Assembly: GCA_022844575.1 (NCBI GenBank)
Contig: JALHLL010000187.1
Coordinates: 1-6,970, forward strand
Length of the DNA: 6,970 nt
Reading direction: 5' to 3'
Source: a bacterium
Lineage (GTDB): Bacteria; Bacteroidota; Ignavibacteria; Kapaibacteriales; UBA961
Under the pieces are notes generated by a model. That model was not told where the DNA came from, did not search any database, and worked only from the letters and a program-made list of their open reading frames with translations. This document shows, in pieces, positions 1-6,334 of this stretch (position 1 is its first letter; every line of letters starts with the position of its first letter). Position numbers and translations under genes: made by a program.

Positions 1-2264
1 TCCGCACCCTGATTGAGATTGACACCGCTTTTTTCTATACCATCGTAACTACCTCCTGTACACGGATTGTAAACAATCTGCCGCAGATGATTATTACCCA
101 AAAACCAACTGAATGCTATATCCATCTTTTCTTTATAGGCATTATTTTTATAATGGTCATAAAAGCGATGTAATGCAAGTACGGTATAAGCTACATCCAA
201 TGGCTGCTCGCCGCCGTCAATTTCCTTAACGCTATCCATACCCCTATGCAGCCAACCATTGTTCGATATTACTTTTATTTTTTCATCCTTAAAGGTTTTT
301 GAGAGCAGAAAATCAAATGATTGTAAAGCTATCTCATTATAAACGGATTTACCGGTAATAATACCGGCGTATAACATTGCTTCCGGTAATATACTATTGC
401 CATAAGTAAGATAGCTTTCAAACCAGCACCATGATTCGTCCGATTCATGCCTATACATCTGAACCATTCTATTGGCTAAAAGTTCGACCAAGGAAATATC
501 ATTGACTGAGTATTCTTTTTGCATACTGCTATAAAATATACCTTTAATAATAAATGCCATTGCCCTTGTGGAGTGTATTTTATGGACATTTATTAAGGCG
601 CTTTTCATCGTATTACGAGCATCCTCCGTTAATTCTTTAGGCAGTATATCGCTCATGGAAATCAAATATCCCAAAGCCCACAAAGCTCTGCCATTGCTGT
701 CATCCAGATTTTCGGTGTAATTCTGTTGTGTAAATTCTTTTGAGTGGTTTACATAGTTCAGAAATCTTCCATAGGGTTGTAAACAAAACTTTATAAAGTT
801 ATAATACGTTTTTATGTACGATATATCGGATTGTTCATTGGTAAGTTCAAAATGCTGACACATGGCTATTAAAGCTCTGGCATTATCATCAATGGTATAA
901 CCGGAATTAATATCGGGTTTATTTATAATGGAAAATTGTATTATACCGAAATCGGTGGTCATTCTTTTAATATGATTCAGGTTTATTTCAGGTAATTTCA
1001 GATTAAGCTCCATTGGTTCATTACTGATTTTTTTGAATAGTTGGGCATGAGTAATGGCAGCATTTTCCCAAGCGGTGGATGCCATTTTATGAAGTGCTTT
1101 GGAGACGATACCTTCTCTTAGTTTATCATCCTTCAATAATTTTATAACGGCTGCAGCCAACTGCGGAGGATTTTCAAAATCAATAATTATTCCCGCACCG
1201 TTTTTTAGAACTTCATTAGCGTGGGGTATGGGTGTTGAAATAACGGGGCAGCCGCAACTAACCGCATAGGAGAATGTACCGCTCACCGCCTGATTCGGAT
1301 CTTTCGATGTAAATAAATAAATATCAGTCAATTGCAAATATTCCAACAAATCATCTAAGGGTACATAACTGTTTACAAATCGTACATGGTTCTGTATTTG
1401 CAAAGAAATAACCTTTTCCTCCAACATTTTTCTATACTTTTCATGGTCATGTTTTACAACAGAAGGATGCGTTTTGCCGATAATCAAGAACATCAGTTGT
1501 GGAGACTGAGTAATAATTTCCGGCAAAGCATCCAAAGATGTTTCTATACTTTTTCCGGAATTCAATAATCCGAATGTAGAAAGTACTGTTTTGCCTGCAA
1601 GATCATATTTATGTTTAAGATCTTCTTTGCTTAACGGAGAGACCAAGTGAGTGCCATGCGGAATAACGGAGATTTTACGAGACGGAATACCATAATCGTT
1701 CCGCAGGATTCTCGCGGCGGAATTTGTCATGACAATAACTGACTTTGCAACTTCGGTAAGATCCTGCACATGCTGTTTTAGGATATCATTTGGTTTTGGC
1801 AATACGGTATGAAAAGCAAAAATTATTGGCTTGATAAGGGCTTGTAAAAGTAATTTGAACTGACTCTCCCTATTGGCAAAAAATGCAAATTCATGCTGAA
1901 TTACAATCAGTCGAATGTTTTTTTCATTATTTATTTGAAAAAGCAAACTACCGAAAGAATTTTTACGATCGGTATTGAATATATATTTCGGTTCTTCTAC
2001 GTAAATATGTTTTTCATCTTCCGATTCCAAAGCACAAATACTTAAGCGAAAAGACCGTTCGTATTTATTGTTTAATGCCTTAAGCAAATCATAAGAATAT
2101 GTTGCAATGCCGCACTCTCTTGGCGGATATGATGTAATAAAAAGTATTTCGGGCAGTGCTGTTTTGGCATTCGGAGAGATGGTTTTAGCTCTATAGAACT
2201 CTGGCACATTACCCGGATTCGGTATTAACTGTTGTGTCGGATATACAAAACTCTCTTTGTTCAT
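1..2264 (-). CDS. Family 4 glycosyltransferase with C-terminal helical domain (3' end missing)
   Basis: The frame is open for 754 codons from ATG at 2264 to the left edge, with no stop; I translated it throughout and saw no frameshift. The N-terminal part is a GT-B, family 4 (group 1) sugar transferase. It has the glycine-rich acceptor loop 'TSYPPRECGIATYSYDL' (44-60), 'IPHGTH' (201-206), the start of the donor domain at 'FGLLNSGKSIE' (231-241), and 'GTFSYAVSCGCPVISTP' (329-345). The usual GT4 EX7E acidic pair is not obvious around 322-336. From about 430 a second domain, probably an alpha/alpha barrel, carries 'GYTIDDNARAL' (455-465), 'ENLDDSNGRALWALG' (518-532), 'ESWCWFESYLTYGNSILPEA' (610-629) and 'DGGEQPLDVAYTV' (683-695). 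The last residues, 'GVNLNQGA', lie close to the usual family end, so perhaps only 10-30 residues are missing. A cytoplasmic role transferring sugar from a nucleotide donor is expected; donor and acceptor cannot be read. It follows GH130 by 12 bp. Confidence 0.9.
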   Translation of the reverse strand, partial: MNKESFVYPTQQLIPNPGNVPEFYRAKTISPNAKTALPEILFITSYPPRECGIATYSYDLLKALNNKYERSFRLSICALESEDEKHIYVEEPKYIFNTDRKNSFGSLLFQINNEKNIRLIVIQHEFAFFANRESQFKLLLQALIKPIIFAFHTVLPKPNDILKQHVQDLTEVAKSVIVMTNSAARILRNDYGIPSRKISVIPHGTHLVSPLSKEDLKHKYDLAGKTVLSTFGLLNSGKSIETSLDALPEIITQSPQLMFLIIGKTHPSVVKHDHEKYRKMLEEKVISLQIQNHVRFVNSYVPLDDLLEYLQLTDIYLFTSKDPNQAVSGTFSYAVSCGCPVISTPIPHANEVLKNGAGIIIDFENPPQLAAAVIKLLKDDKLREGIVSKALHKMASTAWENAAITHAQLFKKISNEPMELNLKLPEINLNHIKRMTTDFGIIQFSIINKPDINSGYTIDDNARALIAMCQHFELTNEQSDISYIKTYYNFIKFCLQPYGRFLNYVNHSKEFTQQNYTENLDDSNGRALWALGYLISMSDILPKELTEDARNTMKSALINVHKIHSTRAMAFIIKGIFYSSMQKEYSVNDISLVELLANRMVQMYRHESDESWCWFESYLTYGNSILPEAMLYAGIITGKSVYNEIALQSFDFLLSKTFKDEKIKVISNNGWLHRGMDSVKEIDGGEQPLDVAYTVLALHRFYDHYKNNAYKEKMDIAFSWFLGNNHLRQIVYNPCTGGSYDGIEKSGVNLNQGA

Positions 2265-2271
2265 GGGTAAA

Positions 2272-2276
2272 CTCCC
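2272..2276 (-). promoter_or_regulatory. Ribosome-binding site of the glycosyltransferase gene
   Basis: The minus strand reads GGGAG seven bases before the ATG at 2264, directly after the GH130 stop codon. It fixes the glycosyltransferase start and supports co-translation with GH130. Such a strong Shine-Dalgarno site is noticeable because many Bacteroidetes genes lack one. Confidence 0.6.
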
Positions 2277-3311
2277 TTAAATTTTATGTAACATCAACTC
2301 TGCCAGTAGTTCATTTATGTTTAGTGAAGCCACCGCAATTCGTTCATCGGCAGCACCATAGTAAATGTACAATTGATCATGTTCAACTATGGCACCTGTA
2401 GGAAAACACACATTATTCACCTCACCTTTTAATTCCCATTCCCTTTCGGGAGAAAATAAAGGGTATGGTAATCGTGCAATTTCCTTACGAGGGTCATCCA
2501 AATCAAGAAGAGCTGCGCATGCGGAATAAACATAACCTTTAATACTATCGTGTACACTATGATAAATAATAAGCCAACCCAGTGGTGTCTCTATCGGTGG
2601 GCAGCCGCCACCTATATAACTGGTTTCATGCGAATACTTGGGCTTAAGAACAATGTGTTCTCTAAAGCGACCGAAATACTCTTCCCAAAATTCTTTCGTT
2701 AATTCACTAACATCGTTTATCGTCGTAACAATTTGTATATCCGGCTTGACACGATGCAAAAAACATAACTTATTGTTTATTTTCCTTGGAAAAAGAACAA
2801 GGTTCTTATCCCAAATATATACATTACTCTGCTCCTCCTCATGGCTTTTAGCGTTTGTATTGTATCGCACATATTTTTCAGTCAAAAATTCATTTTTTTC
2901 GTCATAGGATCGGAATTCATCATAAGTGATTTGCGGCACAATAATGCCGTGTTTTTCCCAATGAATTAAGTCGGTGGATGTAGCTAATGCGCTCAAGGCA
3001 TTTGTTCCGTTATAAGCAGTATATGTAAGATAAAACGTATTGTCAACTTTTACAATTCGCGGATCTTCCAATCCTTGCGATTCATAATCGTACTCCGGCG
3101 ATAATAATGGTTCCTTATTTCTTTTTATTACTTCATAAGGCGAAGAAAGTTCACAATAACCGATTGTAGAACGATTGCCTGTAGCAACAGCTCTATAAAA
3201 CATATGTATCCTGCCATCATCCTTAATTACTCCCGGATTAAGTACACCCTCATCTTCAAAGTTCAATTCCGTTTTCTTTAGGAGAATGCCCATCCTATGT
3301 ACTGAAATCAT
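2277..3311 (-). CDS. GH130 family beta-mannoside phosphorylase/hydrolase
   Basis: This is a complete 344-residue protein, close to the usual size of single-domain, five-bladed beta-propeller GH130 enzymes. Visible motifs are 'VLNPGVI' (23-29), 'MFYRA' (37-41), 'GLEDPRI' (80-86), whose Asp83 matches the family's catalytic proton donor, 'LFPRK' (173-177), 'HRVKP' (186-190), 'GGGCPPIETPLGWLIIYHS' (234-252), 'FPTGAIV' (303-309) and 'YYGAAD' (317-322). GH130 enzymes act on beta-mannosides, mostly by phosphorolysis, while some subfamilies are hydrolases. Basic residues such as Arg176, Arg187 and His251 lie where phosphate-binding residues would be expected, so I favour a phosphorylase, but the subfamily and linkage cannot be decided. 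There is no signal peptide, so it is cytoplasmic. Its ATG overlaps the TGA of the preceding lysine-rich ORF (ATGA), and no separate ribosome-binding site is visible, suggesting translational coupling. It probably processes or makes the same glycan as the GT4 enzyme. Confidence 0.93.
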   Translation of the reverse strand: MISVHRMGILLKKTELNFEDEGVLNPGVIKDDGRIHMFYRAVATGNRSTIGYCELSSPYEVIKRNKEPLLSPEYDYESQGLEDPRIVKVDNTFYLTYTAYNGTNALSALATSTDLIHWEKHGIIVPQITYDEFRSYDEKNEFLTEKYVRYNTNAKSHEEEQSNVYIWDKNLVLFPRKINNKLCFLHRVKPDIQIVTTINDVSELTKEFWEEYFGRFREHIVLKPKYSHETSYIGGGCPPIETPLGWLIIYHSVHDSIKGYVYSACAALLDLDDPRKEIARLPYPLFSPEREWELKGEVNNVCFPTGAIVEHDQLYIYYGAADERIAVASLNINELLAELMLHKI

Positions 3312-3451
3312 ATTTTTTGTTCTTTTATTAAATCGGTTATACCCTTAGCTTTTAAATCACGTTTTACATCTTTAGCTATTCTTTTTTCTTTCGCTGTTTT
3401 TTTCGGAGCGGTTTTATCCGATTTTTTCTTTCCTTCTTTTTGCCTTGACAT
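3308..3451 (-). CDS. 47-residue lysine-rich microprotein
   Basis: ATG at 3451 opens a 47-codon frame starting 'MSRQKEGKKKSDKTAPKKT' and ending 'GITDLIKEQKI' before TGA at 3310-3308. It has 15 Lys, 3 Arg and 7 acidic residues, so it is strongly basic, with no Cys, aromatic residue or hydrophobic segment. The N-terminal half looks disordered and the second half (about 20-46) could form a charged helix. It is probably real. AAAGGA lies seven bases before the ATG (3459-3464), and its stop overlaps the GH130 start by four bases (ATGA), a classic coupling arrangement. Small Lys-rich ORFs of this style occur in Bacteroidetes, from memory and without an assigned function. It could bind nucleic acid or a polyanion, or act mainly as a leader that delivers ribosomes to GH130. 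No function is claimed. Confidence 0.72.
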   Translation of the reverse strand: MSRQKEGKKKSDKTAPKKTAKEKRIAKDVKRDLKAKGITDLIKEQKI

Positions 3452-3589
3452 CGTATAGTCCTTTTCTGTTAAATATGTACCGGTATATATATATCTAAAG
3501 TATTATTAACCTTAGTGTTTCGTATTCTAATTTATTTCATACGGTTATGTAGTAATTGTTCTACACAAACGAACTGTTTCAATATGAGA
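3452..3589 (-). promoter_or_regulatory. Leader region before the lysine-rich ORF/GH130/GT4 group
   Basis: This 138-bp AT-rich gap separates the OB-fold-like gene from the lysine-rich ORF and probably holds the promoter of the glycan group. On the minus strand TACTTTAG (3495-3502) differs by one base from the Bacteroidetes -7 consensus TAnnTTTG and lies 43 bp before the ATG. I see no convincing TTTG -33 element at the right distance, so the promoter call is tentative. A near-palindrome sits between this box and the start codon and is listed separately. No terminator with a T-run is evident for the upstream gene, so read-through is possible. Confidence 0.35.
3473..3490. repeat. 18-bp near-palindrome, possible operator
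   Basis: ATATGTACCGGTATATAT is self-complementary except for one G/T pair, with the perfect core TACCGGTA at 3478-3485. It lies downstream of the candidate -7 box and 22 bp before the lysine-rich ORF, where a repressor site would sit. Its flanks are simple AT, which lowers the significance. Confidence 0.35.
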
Positions 3590-4315
3590 TTAGTGTCTGA
3601 ACCTGCCTGATTTTGACCAGATTATATACCCTTGTTCATTCCGTAGCAGGATTGTATTGCCTTTTGTCATTATCTCAGCGGCTATAATTATCTGCTTACC
3701 CTCAAAAATTATTCGCGAGCCCTTAATTTCAATTCTGTCGCCTTTTTCAAACACAAGCGACTTCTCGTTCAGATACCATTCGGGTCCAACATATACTAAT
3801 AACAATTCTTTATCGGTTTGTACCAATAGCTGTACACCACGACTCCAACCCGTAAAGGGAATAAAAAAATCAACCTTGCTGATTTCGCCGTTAACAGTTT
3901 CAACCGTTCGGATATTGTATAACGCTTCATATTCACCGGTTTGCCATTTACTACTTTTGGTATTAAGCTGTGCAAAAAGGGGTGCGGCTATACCGTTAAT
4001 AAAGATAAATATATAGATGAAAATGCGCTTTATACCCGATAAGTCAAATTTTCCGGCTTTAATTGTTTTTGTAGTTATTAAATACCCTTGGGGTATAACC
4101 TCGTTTTTATTTTCCAACTGCGGATTTGTAGCAATTTGATTGGAAGTGGTATCTTCCGTACCATTTGCTTTATTCACCATGAGGTTTTCGGAGATATCTT
4201 TAATTATAGGGTATTCCGTATTTATATTTTCATTATAATTTTTTGTGTTGTTTTTATTATTACCAAAAAAGAAGTTTTCAAGATCCTTTTTTACAGAGGC
4301 AATGAATTTAAACAT
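3590..4315 (-). CDS. Membrane-anchored or exported protein with OB-fold-like C-terminal domain
   Basis: The protein has 241 residues, with ATG at 4315 preceded by AAAGGA five bases upstream (4321-4326). Three parts are visible. Residues 1-90 are hydrophilic, Asn-rich and probably disordered after an amphipathic start, 'MFKFIASVKKDLENFFFG'. Residues 96-116, 'KRIFIYIFIFINGIAAPLFAQ', look like a signal peptide or membrane segment with basic residues before it and a likely signal-peptidase I site after Ala115. Residues about 125-241 are beta-rich and contain 'VYVGPEWYL' (174-182), 'GDRIEIKGSRI' (192-202), 'GKQIIIAAEI' (206-215) and 'ILLRNEQGYIIWS' (222-234). The last part resembles small periplasmic OB-fold-like domains; this is pattern memory, not a search. 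A signal peptide 95 residues in is odd. The product may be a type II anchored protein with its C-terminus in the periplasm, or the real start may be internal, although no ATG, GTG or TTG lies just before the segment. The cupin gene is 65 bp upstream. Specific function is unknown. Confidence 0.75.
   Translation of the reverse strand: MFKFIASVKKDLENFFFGNNKNNTKNYNENINTEYPIIKDISENLMVNKANGTEDTTSNQIATNPQLENKNEVIPQGYLITTKTIKAGKFDLSGIKRIFIYIFIFINGIAAPLFAQLNTKSSKWQTGEYEALYNIRTVETVNGEISKVDFFIPFTGWSRGVQLLVQTDKELLLVYVGPEWYLNEKSLVFEKGDRIEIKGSRIIFEGKQIIIAAEIMTKGNTILLRNEQGYIIWSKSGRFRH
4082..4096. repeat. 15-bp perfect-arm hairpin inside the OB-fold-like gene
   Basis: ATACCC, a 3-base spacer, then GGGTAT form a perfect 6-bp inverted repeat. 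In the minus-strand gene it encodes Ile-Pro-Gln-Gly-Tyr at residues 74-78, between the Asn-rich N-terminal part and the signal-like segment. It may be chance, or a small mRNA hairpin at a domain junction. Confidence 0.4.
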
Positions 4316-4380
4316 TGTATTCCTTTAATTTGTGAATTGTCAGTGTGGTATTTTTCGTATTCAGGAATTCCGATAGTGTT

Positions 4381-4725
4381 TTATTCCTCATAACCGCTCT
4401 TTATAACAGTTGTTATCATCTTAAACTGTTCTTTAGCACTAAAACTATGAGTTGAGTGTGCAGGTATAATAATACCCTCGCCAAGTTTCAGTATAATTTC
4501 TCTACCATCAAGCATTAGCTTGGCACGTCCGTCAATAATCTGTACATAGGCATCGAAAGGTAATTGATTTTCCCCAAGTTCTTCGCCTTCATCGAAAGAA
4601 GTAGCCGTTATATTACCGGTGGTTTTCTTTATAATAGTTCTGACGACTACTGCCTTTGACATATACTCCACTATTTCCACAATAATGTGTTCCTTCCCTT
4701 TTTCCATTTCCGTACTGTCTTTCAT
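4381..4725 (-). CDS. Small single-domain cupin protein
   Basis: This 114-residue protein has the size and pattern of stand-alone cupins (small beta-barrels). Cupin motif 1 is recognisable at 'FDEGEELGENQLPFDAYVQI' (44-63) followed by 'DGRAKLMLDG' (65-74). Motif 2 is 'LGEGIIIPAHSTHSFSA' (81-97). Close relatives, from memory, read roughly 'LSEHTAPFDA' in motif 1, where the His is a metal ligand; here that position is Asn53. His90 and His93 of motif 2 remain. Metal binding may therefore be weakened or changed, and a sugar or small-molecule sensor role is as likely as an enzymatic one. GGAG lies six bases before the ATG (4732-4735). It starts 28 bp after the stress-protein gene, so the two are probably one operon. 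The protein is cytoplasmic and its ligand is unknown. Confidence 0.85.
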   Translation of the reverse strand: MKDSTEMEKGKEHIIVEIVEYMSKAVVVRTIIKKTTGNITATSFDEGEELGENQLPFDAYVQIIDGRAKLMLDGREIILKLGEGIIIPAHSTHSFSAKEQFKMITTVIKSGYEE

Positions 4726-4753
4726 GGTATGCTCCGGTTATAAACAATTACTA

Positions 4754-5266
4754 TTATTCATGTTTTGTGGGGATGAGCATTATGTGCTTTTTTGAAGTTT
4801 TCAGTACTTTGTTAGCCACATTTCCCATAAAAATATCCTCAAATTTTCTTTTACTATGTGTACCGATTACAATAAATGTGACATTTCTTTTTTCCGCCAT
4901 TTCTATAATCGTATCAGCAACAGAGCCCTGTACTACTTTGGTCTCTATATCATTATCGGATAAATGATCTTTTATATTCTCTAAAAAGATATACGAATCT
5001 CTCACAATTTTTTCTAATACCACTGATTCGGAGTCTTCAGAAAATGAATAACCTGAAAAGCCCATAATAGGTGAATAAACGGCAGAATAATCATACCTTT
5101 TATCTGAAATTACATGAAGCAATATTATATGGGCATTCATCGCTTCGCCAAGTAAGTATCCCTCCTCTGCAACCTTTTGCGCCGAAGGCGCATAATCAAT
5201 TGCTATTAAAACTCTTTTCACGGGATTATTGATTTCCTGGTAGATTCGTTTTTTGTCTTCCAACAA
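4754..5266 (-). CDS. Universal stress protein, UspA family
   Basis: A single Usp domain (Rossmann-like alpha/beta, cytoplasmic) fills the protein. It begins at 'VKRVLIAIDYAPSAQKVAEEG' (residues 16-36), with Asp24 at the expected nucleotide site, then 'AHIILLHVISD' (45-55), the Bacteroidetes-style 'YSPIMGFSGY' (64-73), 'VVQGSVADTIIEMAEK' (111-126) and 'FIVIGTHSKRKFEDIFMGNV' (131-150). The ATP-binding pattern G-2x-G-9x-G-(S/T) is partly degenerate: Gly135 is followed by Ser138 where the second Gly is expected, and Gly148 by Asn149 instead of Ser/Thr. ATP binding is thus uncertain. The start is unclear. The longest frame begins with TTG at 5266 (170 residues) without a ribosome-binding site. GTG at 5221 gives 155 residues beginning 'MKRVLIAIDY', like most relatives, with AGGAA 12 bases upstream; no in-frame ATG is available upstream of the domain. 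The cupin gene follows after 28 bp. Confidence 0.92.
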   Translation of the reverse strand: MLEDKKRIYQEINNPVKRVLIAIDYAPSAQKVAEEGYLLGEAMNAHIILLHVISDKRYDYSAVYSPIMGFSGYSFSEDSESVVLEKIVRDSYIFLENIKDHLSDNDIETKVVQGSVADTIIEMAEKRNVTFIVIGTHSKRKFEDIFMGNVANKVLKTSKKHIMLIPTKHE

Positions 5267-5481
5267 AAGTAAGAATAAACATAGCCCAATGTGTTACATA
5301 ATTTTGCTTTTATATTACACAATTACTCTTAATCACGATATGGGGATGAATATCATGCGGCATTGGATTACTACGGAAGGAAAACAAATAAAACGACGGG
5401 AGCGGATAATTTCTTTTAAGTATCTAACTGTAATAGATTTAGGTGAGGGGTGTTTTTATTTCGGCAAGATTGTAAGCATGT
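5267..5481. other. Intergenic region between the regulator and the stress-protein gene
   Basis: This 215-bp AT-rich region follows the regulator's stop and must contain the promoter of the Usp group if that group is transcribed separately. I see no good TTTG/TAnnTTTG pair. A short inverted repeat, GATAT (5337-5341) and ATATC (5350-5354) with an 8-base spacer, is the only symmetric element of note. The plus-strand frame that crosses it (5253-5528) has no recognisable protein features and overlaps both flanking genes. Confidence 0.4.
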
Positions 5482-6042
5482 TTACAAACTTTCTAAAGTA
5501 CTCCTGTTTTTGCGTTTTAGAGACTTGAAGAATGTAGGAGTGAGTCCTGTTATTTTTTTAAATTGATTAGAAAGGTGAGCAACGCTGCTATAATTGAGTT
5601 TCCACGCAATTTCGCTAAGATTTAGTTCATCGTACATTATCAATTCCTTTACTCTTTCAATTTTCTGAAGAATAATATAATGTTCGATTGTCATACCTTT
5701 GGTTCTTGTAAATAACTCCGATAAAAACTTGTAGTCTTGATTCAACTTCTGACTAAGAAAAACAGAGAAGTTCACCTTAGGCATTTCATCGGAGTAATGA
5801 ATCATCTCAACAATAATATTTTTTATCTTTTCAATCAGAATCGCCTTTTTGTCATCCATCAACTCAAGACCCGACTTGTGTAATGCGGTTTGCAGTAATT
5901 CACGCTTTTGCTCAGATAGCTCACCTTGTATATCCACTTCCCCCAAATCGATTGAATAGTGGATAATCCCCAGCTTAGCCAATTCGTTCTTCACTAACAG
6001 TTTGCAGCGAAGACTTACCATATGTTTGATGTATAGTTTCAA
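5482..6042 (-). CDS. AraC-type regulator with degenerate HMA-like N-terminal domain
   Basis: This 186-residue protein has a short N-terminal domain and a C-terminal AraC/XylS DNA-binding domain. The DNA-binding part spans about 88-175. The first helix-turn-helix lies around 'KFLSELFTRTKGMTIEHYI' (105-123), and the second around 'LNLSEIAWKLNYSSVAHLSN' (140-159), followed by 'QFKKITGLTPTFFK' (160-173), the usual AraC signature. The N-terminus, 'MKLYIKHMVSLRC' (1-13), matches the ferredoxin-like start of heavy-metal-associated domains, where M-x-C-x-x-C binds metal; only Cys13 survives, and position 10 is Ser. The first codon is TTG (6042). The first ATG (6021, residue 8) would remove the first beta strand, and relatives I recall start at the TTG-equivalent position, so TTG is preferred. 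No ribosome-binding site is visible. Such proteins are common in Bacteroidetes; their targets are generally unknown. It could control the neighbouring Usp group or the reductase gene, but nothing in the sequence proves this. Confidence 0.88.
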   Translation of the reverse strand: MKLYIKHMVSLRCKLLVKNELAKLGIIHYSIDLGEVDIQGELSEQKRELLQTALHKSGLELMDDKKAILIEKIKNIIVEMIHYSDEMPKVNFSVFLSQKLNQDYKFLSELFTRTKGMTIEHYIILQKIERVKELIMYDELNLSEIAWKLNYSSVAHLSNQFKKITGLTPTFFKSLKRKNRSTLESL

Positions 6043-6203
6043 TGGTGCAATATTATCAGCTTGATTTTCACATGTAAAAGTAATCTATTCCTACATATAA
6101 CCACAGTAAAATTTCCTAAAATGCACTTTATGCCCAATTTCAAGACCCTGCATTAGACGGGTGATCTTGCCTTGTTGCATACCCCCCGGTAATGAAATCA
6201 GTA

Positions 6204-6243
6204 GCGAATAGCTTTGTTACATAGCTCATCACGTTCTATTCGC
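6204..6243. repeat. Perfect 8-bp inverted repeat, 24-base loop
   Basis: GCGAATAG at 6204-6211 is exactly complementary to CTATTCGC at 6236-6243. The outer GTA (6201-6203) can also pair with a TAC after a three-base bulge, lengthening the stem. No T-run follows on either strand, so it does not look like a simple terminator. It may be an operator for the regulator or part of an RNA structure. Confidence 0.5.
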
Positions 6244-6275
6244 GCTTACATAAAACTGTCATAAACACAGACCGA

Positions 6276-6301
6276 AACAGAGAGCCACTATTTGCTCTGT
6301 T
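6276..6301. repeat. Perfect 7-bp inverted repeat, 12-base loop
   Basis: AACAGAG at 6276-6282 pairs with CTCTGTT at 6295-6301. It is a compact hairpin candidate in the same gene-free region. It could form part of the reductase transcript's 3' end, but there is no clear T-tract after the stem on the minus strand. Confidence 0.45.
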
Positions 6302-6334
6302 ATACTTATAAACGGTGTCATCACACAAATGTCC

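Noticed and set aside
1386..1568. Plus-strand open frame inside the glycosyltransferase
   Set aside because: Antisense to an intact, well-supported domain; it has no independent evidence.
2638..2907. Plus-strand open frame inside GH130
   Set aside because: Shadow of the conserved GH130 coding frame.
3657..4393. Two plus-strand open frames opposite the OB-fold-like gene
   Set aside because: They are complementary to coding sequence, and their hydrophobic look is a by-product of AT-rich antisense codons.
4767..4967. Plus-strand open frame inside the stress-protein gene
   Set aside because: Antisense shadow of the Usp domain.
5253..5528. Plus-strand 91-codon frame crossing the Usp-regulator gap
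   Set aside because: It overlaps the start of the Usp gene and the end of the regulator antisense, has no recognisable motif, and its composition looks random.
6204..6301. Rho-independent terminators
   Set aside because: The hairpins are not followed by a T-run on the minus strand.
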